A DNA stretch of 64,000 nucleotides from Gammaproteobacteria bacterium (GTDB lineage: Bacteria; Pseudomonadota; Gammaproteobacteria; Pseudomonadales; Cellvibrionaceae), in the NCBI GenBank assembly GCA_021151835.1, contig JAGKWO010000002.1, positions 186,001 to 250,000 on the forward strand. The letters are read 5' to 3'. The translations under genes and the position numbers were made by a program. How positions within the stretch are numbered: position 1 is the first letter of the stretch; every line of letters begins with the position of its first letter. The notes below the pieces were generated by a model. That model was not told the DNA's origin. It searched no databases and saw only the letters and a list, made by a program, of their open reading frames with translations. Shown here piece by piece: positions 32,049 to 41,025 of this stretch.

Positions 32049-32894
32049 TTACGTAATTCGATAAAAACGCAAACTTGTACCTATGAAAACACTTTTAGAA
32101 TTGATTATTTCGCACTCACTAAGTGCATGATCTACAAGCCCTAGCCAATTTTTATAGATGGAGAGTTGCGGGTTTGGCGCCAAACCAATGACGGGCCAAT
32201 CGCTTCCCCACATAAGCCGCTCCACACCAAATACCGCGACCAGAAATTTAATGTAGGCAACAAAGACCTCTTGCCCCTGCCCCACTCCGGCCTCGGTCGC
32301 CAACCCGGAAATCTTGCAATGAACCTGCGGCAAATCTGCAAATACGCGCAAGGCAGTACGCCATTCAACGGCAGGCAAGTCATTCGCAATAATCGCCGGC
32401 TTGGCGGCATGATTAATCACCATGGGTAAATCGGGGTGGCGGCGCGCGAACTGATAGAGATGGGGCAAATGCCGGGTGTACACCAACGCATCAAAGCTGA
32501 GCTGATGTTCTTTCATGGCCGCGATGGCGGGTTCAAGCTCGGGCCGCAGAATCCATTTTTCGTCCGCCAGCCCCTGTAGCATGGGCCTGAGTCCCCTGAA
32601 TTTGGGGTGCGTTGCCAGTTGGGCAATACGCTGCGGAGCGGAAGGGGATGCCAGGTCCACCCAGCCAACGACGGCTTTAATAAAATCCGAATCACTGGCA
32701 AGGCGCAACAAATAGTCGGTATCCGCATCGCTGGTCTGGGATTGCACCAATACCGACCCGGTAACACCACACTCGCTGGCAACGGACAATAAATCCTCCT
32801 CACCAAAATCGCGATAAATAGCAGTGAGATCTGCGGTTGGCCATGCGCAACCATTGCGCCCCAACTGCCAGAAATGCTGGTGGGCGTCGATCAT
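32049..32894 (-). CDS. Amidohydrolase-family L-fuconolactonase
   Basis: The 281-residue TIM-barrel hydrolase starts MIDAHQHFWQ with the metal-binding HxH. Later signature residues are in MVINHAAKP (His) and LMWGSDWPV (Asp), the pattern of the amidohydrolase_2 lactonases. It should open L-fucono-1,5-lactone to L-fuconate. Its ATG overlaps the fucP stop by four bases, so permease and lactonase are co-translated. The last codons (32049-32077) contain the TTACGTAA/CAAACTTG motif shared with the catabolic promoter. Confidence 0.9.
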   Translation of the reverse strand: MIDAHQHFWQLGRNGCAWPTADLTAIYRDFGEEDLLSVASECGVTGSVLVQSQTSDADTDYLLRLASDSDFIKAVVGWVDLASPSAPQRIAQLATHPKFRGLRPMLQGLADEKWILRPELEPAIAAMKEHQLSFDALVYTRHLPHLYQFARRHPDLPMVINHAAKPAIIANDLPAVEWRTALRVFADLPQVHCKISGLATEAGVGQGQEVFVAYIKFLVAVFGVERLMWGSDWPVIGLAPNPQLSIYKNWLGLVDHALSECEIINSKSVFIGTSLRFYRIT

Positions 32895-34162
32895 GCGCTG
32901 CCCTCTTCTGCACGGTCACTAAAACGTGCATAGATAGCAACCACCACAAAACACCCCAGCGGCACAATTACAGCGATATGGATGGAAGTCAGGTCCGATA
33001 CCCATCCCATTACTGCCGGCAGCACTGCGCCACCAATAATCGCCATCACCAGGAGGGATGCACCGGGTTTGGCAAGGTGGCCGAGGCCTTTCAGGCTGAG
33101 CGCGAAAATGGTGGGGAACATGAGCGACATGAAAAAGCTGGTCGCGGTCAGGGCTACTAACCCGGAATGCCCCGGTTGCAGGGACGCAAATGCACAGAGC
33201 ACCACATTGATAGCTGCGTAAACCCACATTAACCAGGCGGCGCGGACATGGCCCATTAATGCTGTCGCAACAAAGCGGCCGACCATAAAGATCACCAGCG
33301 ACGCCAATAAATAATTAGCCAGGGTTTTCTCACCGGTACCGGGTACTGCCTCCTGACCGTAACGGATCAAAAAACTCCAGATACACACTTGCGCCCCGAC
33401 GTAGAAAAACTGGGCGGTAACACCGAACATAAAGGAGCCGTTGGCAAGCAACTGTTTGTAATCACTCCACGCCCCAGTGGTCTTATCTTCTGCGGCCTGC
33501 ACTGCTATTGCAGGGAATTTCACCAGCACAACCAGCACTGCCCAGGTTAGCACTACACCACCTAAAACCAGGTAAGGCCCTTGCACCGCATGGGATTCAG
33601 TTTGATAAAACGCTTCCAGTTGGGTAGCACTCATTACCGCCAATTCCCCAGCGGTAGGCTCATGGCCGGAGAGAATAAATTCGCGGCCAACCAGGATACC
33701 GGTAATGCACCCGAAGGGATTAAATGACTGGGCAAAGTTCAAACGGCGTGCGGCCGTTGCGGGATCACCCAGTGCCACAATGAGCGGATTCGCGGACGTC
33801 TCCAGGAATGCCAAACCACTGGCGATGACAAACAATGCGCCCAGGAAAAGTATATATTCACGCGCAGCTGCCGCAGGATAAAACATAAAAGCGCCCAGCG
33901 CGTAGAGCAACAGACCACATACCACGGCGGCTTTGTAGCCGTAGCGTTTCATCCACAATGCGGCGGGGATGGAAAACACAAAATAGCCCGTATAGAACGC
34001 TGATTGCACCAGCCCGGCTTTAAAATCGGACAATGTAAATGCCTTCTTAAACTGGGTAATCAAAATATCGTTGAGGTTGTTCGCCATACCCCAGAGGAAA
34101 AACAGGCTGAATACGAGGATTAACGGCAACCACACAGGCACAGCTTTATCGTTATTGTTCAT
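32891..34162 (-). CDS. fucP: L-fucose:H+ symporter FucP
   Basis: The 423-residue MFS transporter has 12 hydrophobic segments and FucP hallmarks: FFLWGMANNLNDILITQFKK in helix 1 (containing the substrate-site Asp), LAFLETSANPLIVALG (substrate-site Glu in helix 4), NFAQSFNPFG and GRFVATALMGH. In E. coli FucP the corresponding Asp46 and Glu135 couple proton and fucose transport. It is the first gene of the fucP-lactonase pair; GGAGAG precedes ATG 34162. Confidence 0.95.
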   Translation of the reverse strand: MNNNDKAVPVWLPLILVFSLFFLWGMANNLNDILITQFKKAFTLSDFKAGLVQSAFYTGYFVFSIPAALWMKRYGYKAAVVCGLLLYALGAFMFYPAAAAREYILFLGALFVIASGLAFLETSANPLIVALGDPATAARRLNFAQSFNPFGCITGILVGREFILSGHEPTAGELAVMSATQLEAFYQTESHAVQGPYLVLGGVVLTWAVLVVLVKFPAIAVQAAEDKTTGAWSDYKQLLANGSFMFGVTAQFFYVGAQVCIWSFLIRYGQEAVPGTGEKTLANYLLASLVIFMVGRFVATALMGHVRAAWLMWVYAAINVVLCAFASLQPGHSGLVALTATSFFMSLMFPTIFALSLKGLGHLAKPGASLLVMAIIGGAVLPAVMGWVSDLTSIHIAVIVPLGCFVVVAIYARFSDRAEEGSA

Positions 34163-34507
34163 CAGCTCTCCATCGGCATCCGCGTACAGATACCCTTACA
34201 TTATTGTTATTAGTCTGGACCCGCCCACAGCCAACTCCATGGTGGGCAAGCAGCATCTTTATGAATAAAAGATGGTTTATCCATAAAAGATGCTAGCATA
34301 AAGTCAAAAAAACTATAACAATTTTTTACGAGGCATTGCATTCGCACTGAATGAGATGGCTACTTAATCATTGAATCCTGGATGCTGATGATGTGTACAG
34401 GCAAAGCACTTTGGTTGCGCTGGTTTGATCCTGCTTGCCGGTGCTGGCTATGAATATGCCGGATAGCTCCCGCCAAACCACGGCGGGAGCCAGGCGCAGT
34501 GAATAAG
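34163..34507. promoter_or_regulatory. fucP promoter region with paired direct and inverted repeats
   Basis: This 345-base gap has no gene. ATAAAAGATG occurs at 34265-34274 and 34283-34292, 18 bases apart. AGCATCTTTATG (34252-34263) is inverted, with one extra T, as CATAAAAGATGCT (34282-34294). Such helically phased repeats upstream of fucP are plausible regulator sites. A small GCCCAC/GTGGGC stem (34223-34247) lies closer to the gene. Nothing notable is seen in 34300-34507. Confidence 0.45.
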
Positions 34508-35410
34508 TTATTGGATACTTGCCGGTTCCATCTGTGGCTCCGCTGCCGCTGTCGGTTGGCGCAAGTTTTTAATATCCAGCCACAACTCAGGGCGATCCAG
34601 CGGTGTTTCTTTCGGCAGGGTCGGGTTTTTCAAATTGAAGACTAACCGGCCATCCAGGTTTGCTTTCTCAAGCACCGCTTGCACCATGGGGTCTTTGTAG
34701 AAAATATTATCGAAACTGCCATCGGCAATAGCGCGGTTTAAACCCAACTCCAGATCAGCCGCCAATTGCTTGTTTTGCTTGCCGGTAAATAGATAAAACG
34801 GCATGCGATAAACCAGCATAATGCGTTTTTCTACAGCTAATGGCAGTTTGGAATTGGTTTCCAGCTCCTGCCATGGCTCCTGCACCCCGCGTGGGAATGC
34901 ATCAAAGCGGCCGCCATCAACCATGTAAAACAAACTCTGGTATTTGTTGGCCTTCACCACTTTCAAACCATTGCTTTCCAGGATTCCACTATCGGCCCAG
35001 GTTGTGCCCTGCCCGAACGTAAACTTTTTCAAGTCATCAAAGGTTTTTACCTGGTCGAAGCGGGGCTGTGATGCAGGATTGATAATAAAAATGCGATGCC
35101 CCAACAACCCTTTGTACAAGCAGATACGAATAGGCAGCAGCTTGTCTTCCATCTCCTGGTTAGTGGCGGCCCACAGCAAATCGGAGCGACCGGTCGCCAC
35201 ATCGTCAATATTGCGCGCCTGGGTAACCACACTGCTATCGATCTGCAATTTGTATTTGGTACTCACTTTGCTCAGGGCGAGATTGATCATCGCCATGGCA
35301 TAACGGCCATTGCCGTCAGTTGCTTCGTTGACTTTGATAAGGGTCTGCGCGCTGGCAGAAATGGAAAAAAGGCTACTGGCGACCAGCGCCAATACGGGAA
35401 TAAGTTTCAT
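34508..35410 (-). CDS. Orphan periplasmic solute-binding protein (SBP_bac_3-like)
   Basis: The 300-residue protein has a signal peptide cleaved about SISASA-Q (22). The mature protein has the two-lobed amino-acid-binding fold pattern: DDVATGRSDLLWAA, LLPIRICLYKGLLGHRIF, FGQGTTWADSGILESNG, MVDGGRFDAFPRG. It is a clear paralogue of the clipped protein at 1-836. No permease lies nearby; ligand and partner are unknown. ATG 35410 has AGG seven bases upstream and starts the signal peptide, so it is preferred to 35449. The C-terminal tail beyond residue 270 is Pro/Glu rich. Confidence 0.82.
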   Translation of the reverse strand: MKLIPVLALVASSLFSISASAQTLIKVNEATDGNGRYAMAMINLALSKVSTKYKLQIDSSVVTQARNIDDVATGRSDLLWAATNQEMEDKLLPIRICLYKGLLGHRIFIINPASQPRFDQVKTFDDLKKFTFGQGTTWADSGILESNGLKVVKANKYQSLFYMVDGGRFDAFPRGVQEPWQELETNSKLPLAVEKRIMLVYRMPFYLFTGKQNKQLAADLELGLNRAIADGSFDNIFYKDPMVQAVLEKANLDGRLVFNLKNPTLPKETPLDRPELWLDIKNLRQPTAAAEPQMEPASIQ

Positions 35411-35793
35411 AGATGACCTGCAGTGGTTTGCGTGCGCCGATATATGCAAGCTGCCGTGCTTTTTTATCCATCGTTATTGAGTCTAGCATGTAGAAAAATG
35501 TGCCACGGATTAAATTACCTTCGTATTGACGCCTAAACACTTTTTTGCACATGCCTATTTGTTATAGCTTCGATATCCGCAAATCGCCAGCAATCCAATT
35601 ATTTGGTTATTTGGACCATAAGTTGATATAGCGACCGCTATGGTCGAGAAGCAGGCCCTGCGGCGGGATTTTTCCTGCACATTTACCCTCATAAGCTATG
35701 AATCCCTTTACCGTTTAGCGTTATCATGCGTCCGGACCTATGAAATACCTGTTAAATAGCGGCCAAGATGCCCTCGCTTGTATCGGAGTTTTT
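35411..35793. other. 383-base divergent promoter region
   Basis: This gap has no credible gene. It lies between the leftward solute-binding gene and the rightward transglycosylase gene, so both promoters must be here. A nested palindrome is visible: GACCATA (35614-35620) with TATGGTC (35639-35645), enclosing ATAGCG/CGCTAT (35628-35641). Confidence 0.5.
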
Positions 35794-37104
35794 ATGAAAT
35801 CCCTGCGGAATTTTTTACCTATTGTTTGTTGTACGAGTTTAATTTCCTGCGCCCAGGCCCCTACAGCACAACATGCCCAAAACGAACCAACAAAAATAAC
35901 CAACACAGCATCCACCCCAGCCACCAGTCCAAACCCGCAACAAACTACCCACATAATTTCCGCAGCCGAATTTTCAGCGTGCCTTGATACTTTTTCCGCA
36001 AAAGCAAAAGCAGCGGGGATTTCCGCCACCACCATTAATCGCAGTTTGCGCAAAGCAAAATTAAATACCAAAGTTATCGAACTGGATCGTAAACAACCGG
36101 AATTTACCACCAGCTTCGCCGATTATTTTAATCGCCGTGTAACCACCCAACGCGTGGACCAAGGCCGCGCGCTATTAGAAAAGCATGCCGATTTACTCAA
36201 GCGTATTGAACAACAATACGGAGTGCCTGCCCCCTACTTGCTAGCGTTTTGGGGATTGGAAACCAATTACGGCAGCTTTTTTGGCAATATCCCGGTAGTG
36301 GATTCACTCGCAACACTCGCGTGCGATGCGCGCCGCAGCAATTTTTTTACTATCGAATTACTCAATGCACTGCGCATATTGGATGCCGGCGATATCGCGC
36401 CTGATAAAATGATCGGCTCATGGGCCGGCGCCATGGGCCATGTGCAATTTATGCCAACATCTTTTTTACAAAATGCCGTTGATTTTGATGGCGACCACAA
36501 ACGCGATTTATGGAACAGCACACCGGATGCGTTGGCATCAGCGGCAAAATTTTTACAAAGTTTAGGCTGGCAACCCGAGGAGCGCTGGGGCCGCGAAGTT
36601 AAATTGCCCGACAGTTTTCCATTTCTTGAGGCGGGCTTAAAAAATAACAAACCGATTTCAGAGTGGGTGAAGCTGGGGGTAAAACGTGCGGATAATTCCC
36701 CGCTACCGCAAGCAAACCTTAACGCGTCTTTATTGGTACCGTCCGGTCATCAAGGCCCGGCATTTTTAGCCTACGATAATTTCAATGTAATTATGCGCTG
36801 GAACCGTTCCGAGTTTTACGCTATTGCGGTTGGCCAGCTTGCTGACCAAATTGCCGGCGCCGGAAAACTGGTGCAATCCCCCCCGGAAGATGCACCGCGC
36901 TTGCGCCGCGACCAGGTTATGTTCCTGCAAGAACAGCTCAATGATAAAGGTTTTAATACCGGTATGCCGGATGGCATCCTCGGCCCGGGAACGCGCAGGG
37001 CCATTGGAGAATTCCAGCATCAACAAGGCCTGATTGCTGATGGCTTTCCCGATAAAAAAGTACTCGCGTTGCTCGGCATCAATGTAGATCCGGTTAAACA
37101 GTAA
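35794..37104 (+). CDS. Lytic murein transglycosylase lipoprotein (MltB-like) with peptidoglycan-binding domain
   Basis: The 436-residue protein has lipobox LISC (Cys19). A low-complexity Thr/Pro/Gln linker (20-65) precedes the SLT_2/MltB catalytic domain (about 68-360), with catalytic Glu156 in FWGLETNYGSFFG, SWAGAMGHVQFMP and VDFDGDHKRDLWN. The C-terminal PG_binding_1 domain (about 370-430) contains GMPDGILGPGTRRAIGEFQ. It cleaves the MurNAc-GlcNAc bond in peptidoglycan from the inner face of the outer membrane. The extra PG-binding domain is absent from E. coli MltB but common in related bacteria. CGGAG before ATG 35794 supports this start. Confidence 0.93.
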   Translation: MKSLRNFLPIVCCTSLISCAQAPTAQHAQNEPTKITNTASTPATSPNPQQTTHIISAAEFSACLDTFSAKAKAAGISATTINRSLRKAKLNTKVIELDRKQPEFTTSFADYFNRRVTTQRVDQGRALLEKHADLLKRIEQQYGVPAPYLLAFWGLETNYGSFFGNIPVVDSLATLACDARRSNFFTIELLNALRILDAGDIAPDKMIGSWAGAMGHVQFMPTSFLQNAVDFDGDHKRDLWNSTPDALASAAKFLQSLGWQPEERWGREVKLPDSFPFLEAGLKNNKPISEWVKLGVKRADNSPLPQANLNASLLVPSGHQGPAFLAYDNFNVIMRWNRSEFYAIAVGQLADQIAGAGKLVQSPPEDAPRLRRDQVMFLQEQLNDKGFNTGMPDGILGPGTRRAIGEFQHQQGLIADGFPDKKVLALLGINVDPVKQ

Positions 37105-37116
37105 GAGGTAATTACC

Positions 37117-37362
37117 ATGATTAGCTGCGACCAGCACGACTATATTGAAATTGTATGCACCTACCACTATCGCATTAAACTGACCCTGAAATCCGGCGCG
37201 GTAATCCAGGGCACAGCACTGGACACTCAGCGCAATGAAAGCAAAGTTGAATGTATAAAAATTGAAACGAACGGCGTTGAACAATTAATTATTCTGGATG
37301 ACATTAAACAGCTGGAAGCTTGCGATGAAAATCCGCACGTAAAGGTTGTGGTGTTTACATAA
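37117..37362 (+). CDS. rof: Rho-binding antiterminator (Rof/YaeO family)
   Basis: The 81-residue protein starts MISCDQHDYIEIVCTY and contains LTLKSGAVIQGTALDTQ and IILDDIKQLE. These are the conserved segments of Rof, an Sm-like small acidic protein that binds the Rho RNA-binding surface and inhibits termination. Length matches the family. It follows the transglycosylase by 12 bases, probably as part of the same transcript, though the link is not functionally obvious. Confidence 0.9.
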   Translation: MISCDQHDYIEIVCTYHYRIKLTLKSGAVIQGTALDTQRNESKVECIKIETNGVEQLIILDDIKQLEACDENPHVKVVVFT

Positions 37363-37423
37363 AAATGATTTCCTGGCGCGTACCAATTGCGCGATTTCTT
37401 TAAAAAAAAAGAGAAAATTCCCT

Positions 37424-37825
37424 ATGAAACTTGTAGTAACAACAACCGTCGCAGCACCTATCGAAAAAGTATGGCACACCTACAACTCACCCGAGCATAT
37501 CGTAAAATGGAATGCGGCATCCGCTGATTGGCACACCACTTCAGCAACAGTTGACTTGCGCGTAGGGGGCAACTTTTCGTCGCGAATGGAAGCAAAAGAT
37601 GGCAGCTTCGGCTTTGATTTCGCCGGCACTTATACCAAAGTCATTGAAAACAAATTAATCGAATACGCGTTTGGCGACCGCACCGCGCAAGTTCACTTCG
37701 CTAAAGTTGCCGATGGTGTAAAGGTAACCGTGGAATTTGAAAGTGAAGAAACACATTCGATTGAGCAACAGCAGCAGGGCTGGCAGGCGATTCTGGATAA
37801 TTTTAAACGTTATACAGAAAAATAA
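37424..37825 (+). CDS. SRPBCC (AHSA1/START-like) family protein
   Basis: The 133-residue cytoplasmic protein has the AHSA1-type signature: VTTTVAAPIEKVWHTYNSPEHIVKWNAAS split over the first two secondary elements, then LRVGGNFSSRM, FDFAGTYTKVIENKLIEY and the C-terminal helix QGWQAILDNFKRY. The fold is a hydrophobic-ligand-binding helix-grip. Its ligand is unknown. The frame opens at 37346, but ATG 37424, behind AAGAGA, is the family start. Confidence 0.9.
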   Translation: MKLVVTTTVAAPIEKVWHTYNSPEHIVKWNAASADWHTTSATVDLRVGGNFSSRMEAKDGSFGFDFAGTYTKVIENKLIEYAFGDRTAQVHFAKVADGVKVTVEFESEETHSIEQQQQGWQAILDNFKRYTEK

Positions 37826-37930
37826 TCCGGTGAATTTTGTACACACATCCATGTTGGTGTTCACAGGCTGAGGAACTGCCCCCGACCTGGCCATACGTCA
37901 CCAAAACCAAACATGGATAATTAACCTTAC

Positions 37931-37970
37931 AAAAAAGCCCATCCGTTTACAACGAATGGGCTTTTTCTTT
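37931..37970. terminator. Bidirectional terminator between the SRPBCC gene and xyl31A
   Basis: AAAAAGCCCAT and ATGGGCTTTTT (37932-37942 with 37956-37966), with an inner CGTT/AACG stem, have A- and T-runs on both sides. It lies between convergent stops at 37825 and 37987. Confidence 0.9.
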
Positions 37971-37986
37971 AATGATTGCCGTGAAA

Positions 37987-40953
37987 TTATTTAGCCAATT
38001 TCACCTCAACCACTTTACCTTCGTAAGCAATCGCCTGCGCAGGCTTCGCATCAAAATTCGCTGCATCTTTTGATGGGCCGGCAATGACGCGCACATTGAT
38101 TTTGCGTTTTTCGGCCATGCCAGTAAATTTGCCGATGCGCTCACCAATCGTTACCGTGCCGGTTGCATCATCGTAAGTGACTGGAATACGCGACCATTCA
38201 CCTTGTTCGTATTTCACCGAGCGACCATCATCTTCATAAATTTCAAAGCTGCCGCTAGCGCCAGCATAAATATTTAAGGTGATCGGTGCATTCAAACCTT
38301 CGTCAGTATGCTGGATCAACGGTCCCGTCGGAACAATTGAACCGGCTCTTACGAATAGCGGCATTTGCGTTAATGGCGCGTCCGCTTTTATTGTTTGGCC
38401 ACCCGCCGATTTTTCACCGGTGTAGAAGTTGTACCAGTCAGCACCCGCTGGCAAATACACATCGCGTGAACGCGCTTTGTCTTCATATACAGGGTTTACC
38501 AAAAACGCCGGGCCAAACATATATTGGGTATTAATATTCCAGCCCGCTTTATCGTTCGGGAAATCCATCACTAATGGACGCATTATGGTGCCGTCTTTGT
38601 GATAGCTGTCGCCTGCTAATGTGTAGATGTAAGGCATCAAGCGATAACGCAATTTGATGTAATTTTCAAGAGTGTTGTACACCTCGGTGCCCTCATCAGC
38701 AAGGCTGAAAATTTCGCGATACGGAAATTGGCCGTGCGAACGGAACAACGGTACAAATGCACCGAACTGGAACCAACGCACATTTAATTCTTGCCAATCC
38801 GCAACCAGTTCCGGTTTCAAATCATGAATGTTATGCGCTTCGCCACCGTTCTTGTTGCCCCAACGATATTTATCTTCCGGGGTAAACCCACCGATATCAA
38901 AACTCCAGTTAGGAATACCGGAAATACCAACGCTTACACCCGCAGCCACTTGTTCTTTCAGGTTTTCCCAGCGTGAAGATGTATCACCACTCCAGAATGC
39001 AGAACCAGTACGCTGCAAACCGCCAAACGCAGAGCGAGTTAAAATAAAGGAACGTTTTTCCGGATCGGTTTTGCGCTCGCCCTCATATACGGCTGTTGCA
39101 TTGGGAATCGCATAAGAGTTGAAATATTCCGCACCGGAACCAATACCCTGCTCGTGGCTGATTAACTCTTTGCGTTTGGTAAAGGACAAATTGGAATGGA
39201 TATCCGGCTCGGCTGCATCCAGCCACCAGGCATCAAAACCTTTGGAATTTAATTTTTCATTAATTTGCTTCCAGAAAATTTCTTGCGATTCCTTCGGATA
39301 GGGATCATAGAAAGCATTCAAATACCCCTTGCCGATCCAGTCGAGGTTTTTCTCGTCCAGGTTTTTATTGAACATGTAACCTTTCGCGTTCAATTCCTTG
39401 TAGTTATCTGTGGTTGGATAAAACTTCGGCCACACCGAAATCATTATGTTGCCGTTCATCGCATGAATTTTATCGTTCATGGCTTTGGCGTCGGGGAAGA
39501 ATTTTTTATCAAAAGCGTGGCTGCCCCAGGCATCTTCCGGCCAGTAAGACCAGTCGAGAACAATGTTGTCGATGGGAATTTTTTTATCGCGATAGTATTT
39601 AAAGGTATTCACGATTTCATCTTGTGTCTTGTAACGTTCACGGCTTTGCCAGAAACCGTAAACCCATTTTGGCAACATTACCGCATCGCCAGTCAGGTCG
39701 CGGTAACCGGCAACGATTTCATCTTTATTCGCGCCGATTACAAAATAATAATCAATAGACTTACCCGTTTCAGACGCCAGCGACAATTCACCCTGCTCTG
39801 CTTTTGGCATTGGATCCAGGTGAGTTAAACGGAAGAAACCGCCGCCGACAGTCCAATCCACTTTGATGGATTTTTTCTCGCCTGCCTGCAATTCAGTATT
39901 GTACGTATGCCACCAGGGATTCCAGTTCATGCGCCAGCGATCCAGCGCCAACTCACCGCCCACATACAACTTCGCATAACCGGAGTTATACATTTTAAAA
40001 TGATGGATGCCCGGCTCGTCGGTCTGGATGCTGCCTTCCCATTCGATGCGCAGATTTTTTGCATCCTTCACTTCATCCGGGAATGGAATTTCGCGCACAC
40101 TGTTGTTGCTGAAGAATTGATAATTCAGATCGGCTTCAACGCGCGTTAGCAATAATTTTTCGCCATCGTAATAACGCGCGGTTAAACCGCCTTCTTTGCC
40201 TTCCACATCAAATAATTTCAGTGCCACATTTAATGGCTGGGTTTCGCGCGGATCGCCAAAGCGCGAAATGGAATTGTTATCCCAGAGCACACCATAATTT
40301 TTACTGGAAACCACAAACGGAATCGTTTTAGCGAGATTATAGGTAGTTAATTCTACGTTCTCGCCGGAATAGTTAACCTGGCCATTCTGGTGTTGACCCA
40401 AACCGAAATAACCTTCGTTGCTGCCGCGGTTGAATTCCTGGCGCAGCGCGAAAGAATCTGCATCCGGTTTGATCGGATCAGCAGTAACGGGACCAAAGGT
40501 ACCGCGGTTTTCTTCTTTTAATAACACATTGCCCCTGGCGTCCAGGAAACTCACCGTGCCGTCAACAAGCGAGGCTTCAGCGGTAACCTGCGCTGTTTTC
40601 AGCACCAGTTTGTTACCTGTTTGTTCCACGGCAAATTTCACATTGGTTGCGGGCTTGGCAATTACCTGGATAGATTCGGGAATTACACCGAAATCGGTTC
40701 CCGGCAAAGCAGTCACGCGAATAATTTTTTCGCTGATCACTTGCAAGCGTACTTTTTTAACAACACCTTCAGCCAGCGTTAGCACCACACCATCAGCACT
40801 TTTTTCAACCTGTGCCAAGGCATGGGTTTGCTCGGTAGTTGTCGTGGAGCTTGACGCTGTGTCGTTACCGGATTGCTTTGAACACGCTTGCAACAGAGCG
40901 ACGGAAGCCATCCCGATGACGCAATGTGTGATCAATTTTTTTGCAGATAGCAT
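37987..40953 (-). CDS. xyl31A: GH31 alpha-xylosidase, outer-membrane lipoprotein (Xyl31A)
   Basis: The 988-residue protein has lipobox LQAC (Cys24). The GH31 N-domain is interrupted by a PA14-type insert (about 258-395; ARYYDGEKLLLTRVEADLNY, GIHHFKMYNSGYAKLYVGG), a feature described for C. japonicus Xyl31A, where it helps bind longer xyloglucan oligosaccharides. The catalytic barrel has IDNIVLDWSYWPEDAWG, nucleophile Asp579 in WWLDAAEPD and acid/base Asp657 in FWSGDTSSRW. It removes alpha-1,6-xylose from the non-reducing end of xyloglucan oligosaccharides. GAGGA before ATG 40953 and the lipoprotein signal fix the start. It lies 72 bases downstream of bgl35A. Confidence 0.95.
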   Translation of the reverse strand: MLSAKKLITHCVIGMASVALLQACSKQSGNDTASSSTTTTEQTHALAQVEKSADGVVLTLAEGVVKKVRLQVISEKIIRVTALPGTDFGVIPESIQVIAKPATNVKFAVEQTGNKLVLKTAQVTAEASLVDGTVSFLDARGNVLLKEENRGTFGPVTADPIKPDADSFALRQEFNRGSNEGYFGLGQHQNGQVNYSGENVELTTYNLAKTIPFVVSSKNYGVLWDNNSISRFGDPRETQPLNVALKLFDVEGKEGGLTARYYDGEKLLLTRVEADLNYQFFSNNSVREIPFPDEVKDAKNLRIEWEGSIQTDEPGIHHFKMYNSGYAKLYVGGELALDRWRMNWNPWWHTYNTELQAGEKKSIKVDWTVGGGFFRLTHLDPMPKAEQGELSLASETGKSIDYYFVIGANKDEIVAGYRDLTGDAVMLPKWVYGFWQSRERYKTQDEIVNTFKYYRDKKIPIDNIVLDWSYWPEDAWGSHAFDKKFFPDAKAMNDKIHAMNGNIMISVWPKFYPTTDNYKELNAKGYMFNKNLDEKNLDWIGKGYLNAFYDPYPKESQEIFWKQINEKLNSKGFDAWWLDAAEPDIHSNLSFTKRKELISHEQGIGSGAEYFNSYAIPNATAVYEGERKTDPEKRSFILTRSAFGGLQRTGSAFWSGDTSSRWENLKEQVAAGVSVGISGIPNWSFDIGGFTPEDKYRWGNKNGGEAHNIHDLKPELVADWQELNVRWFQFGAFVPLFRSHGQFPYREIFSLADEGTEVYNTLENYIKLRYRLMPYIYTLAGDSYHKDGTIMRPLVMDFPNDKAGWNINTQYMFGPAFLVNPVYEDKARSRDVYLPAGADWYNFYTGEKSAGGQTIKADAPLTQMPLFVRAGSIVPTGPLIQHTDEGLNAPITLNIYAGASGSFEIYEDDGRSVKYEQGEWSRIPVTYDDATGTVTIGERIGKFTGMAEKRKINVRVIAGPSKDAANFDAKPAQAIAYEGKVVEVKLAK

Positions 40954-41025
40954 GTGTAAGTCCTCGTTCTGCGTTGTAATTTTTAATCCCACTGGCCGCG
41001 CTTTTTAATCGGCCGGGGTCAAGAG

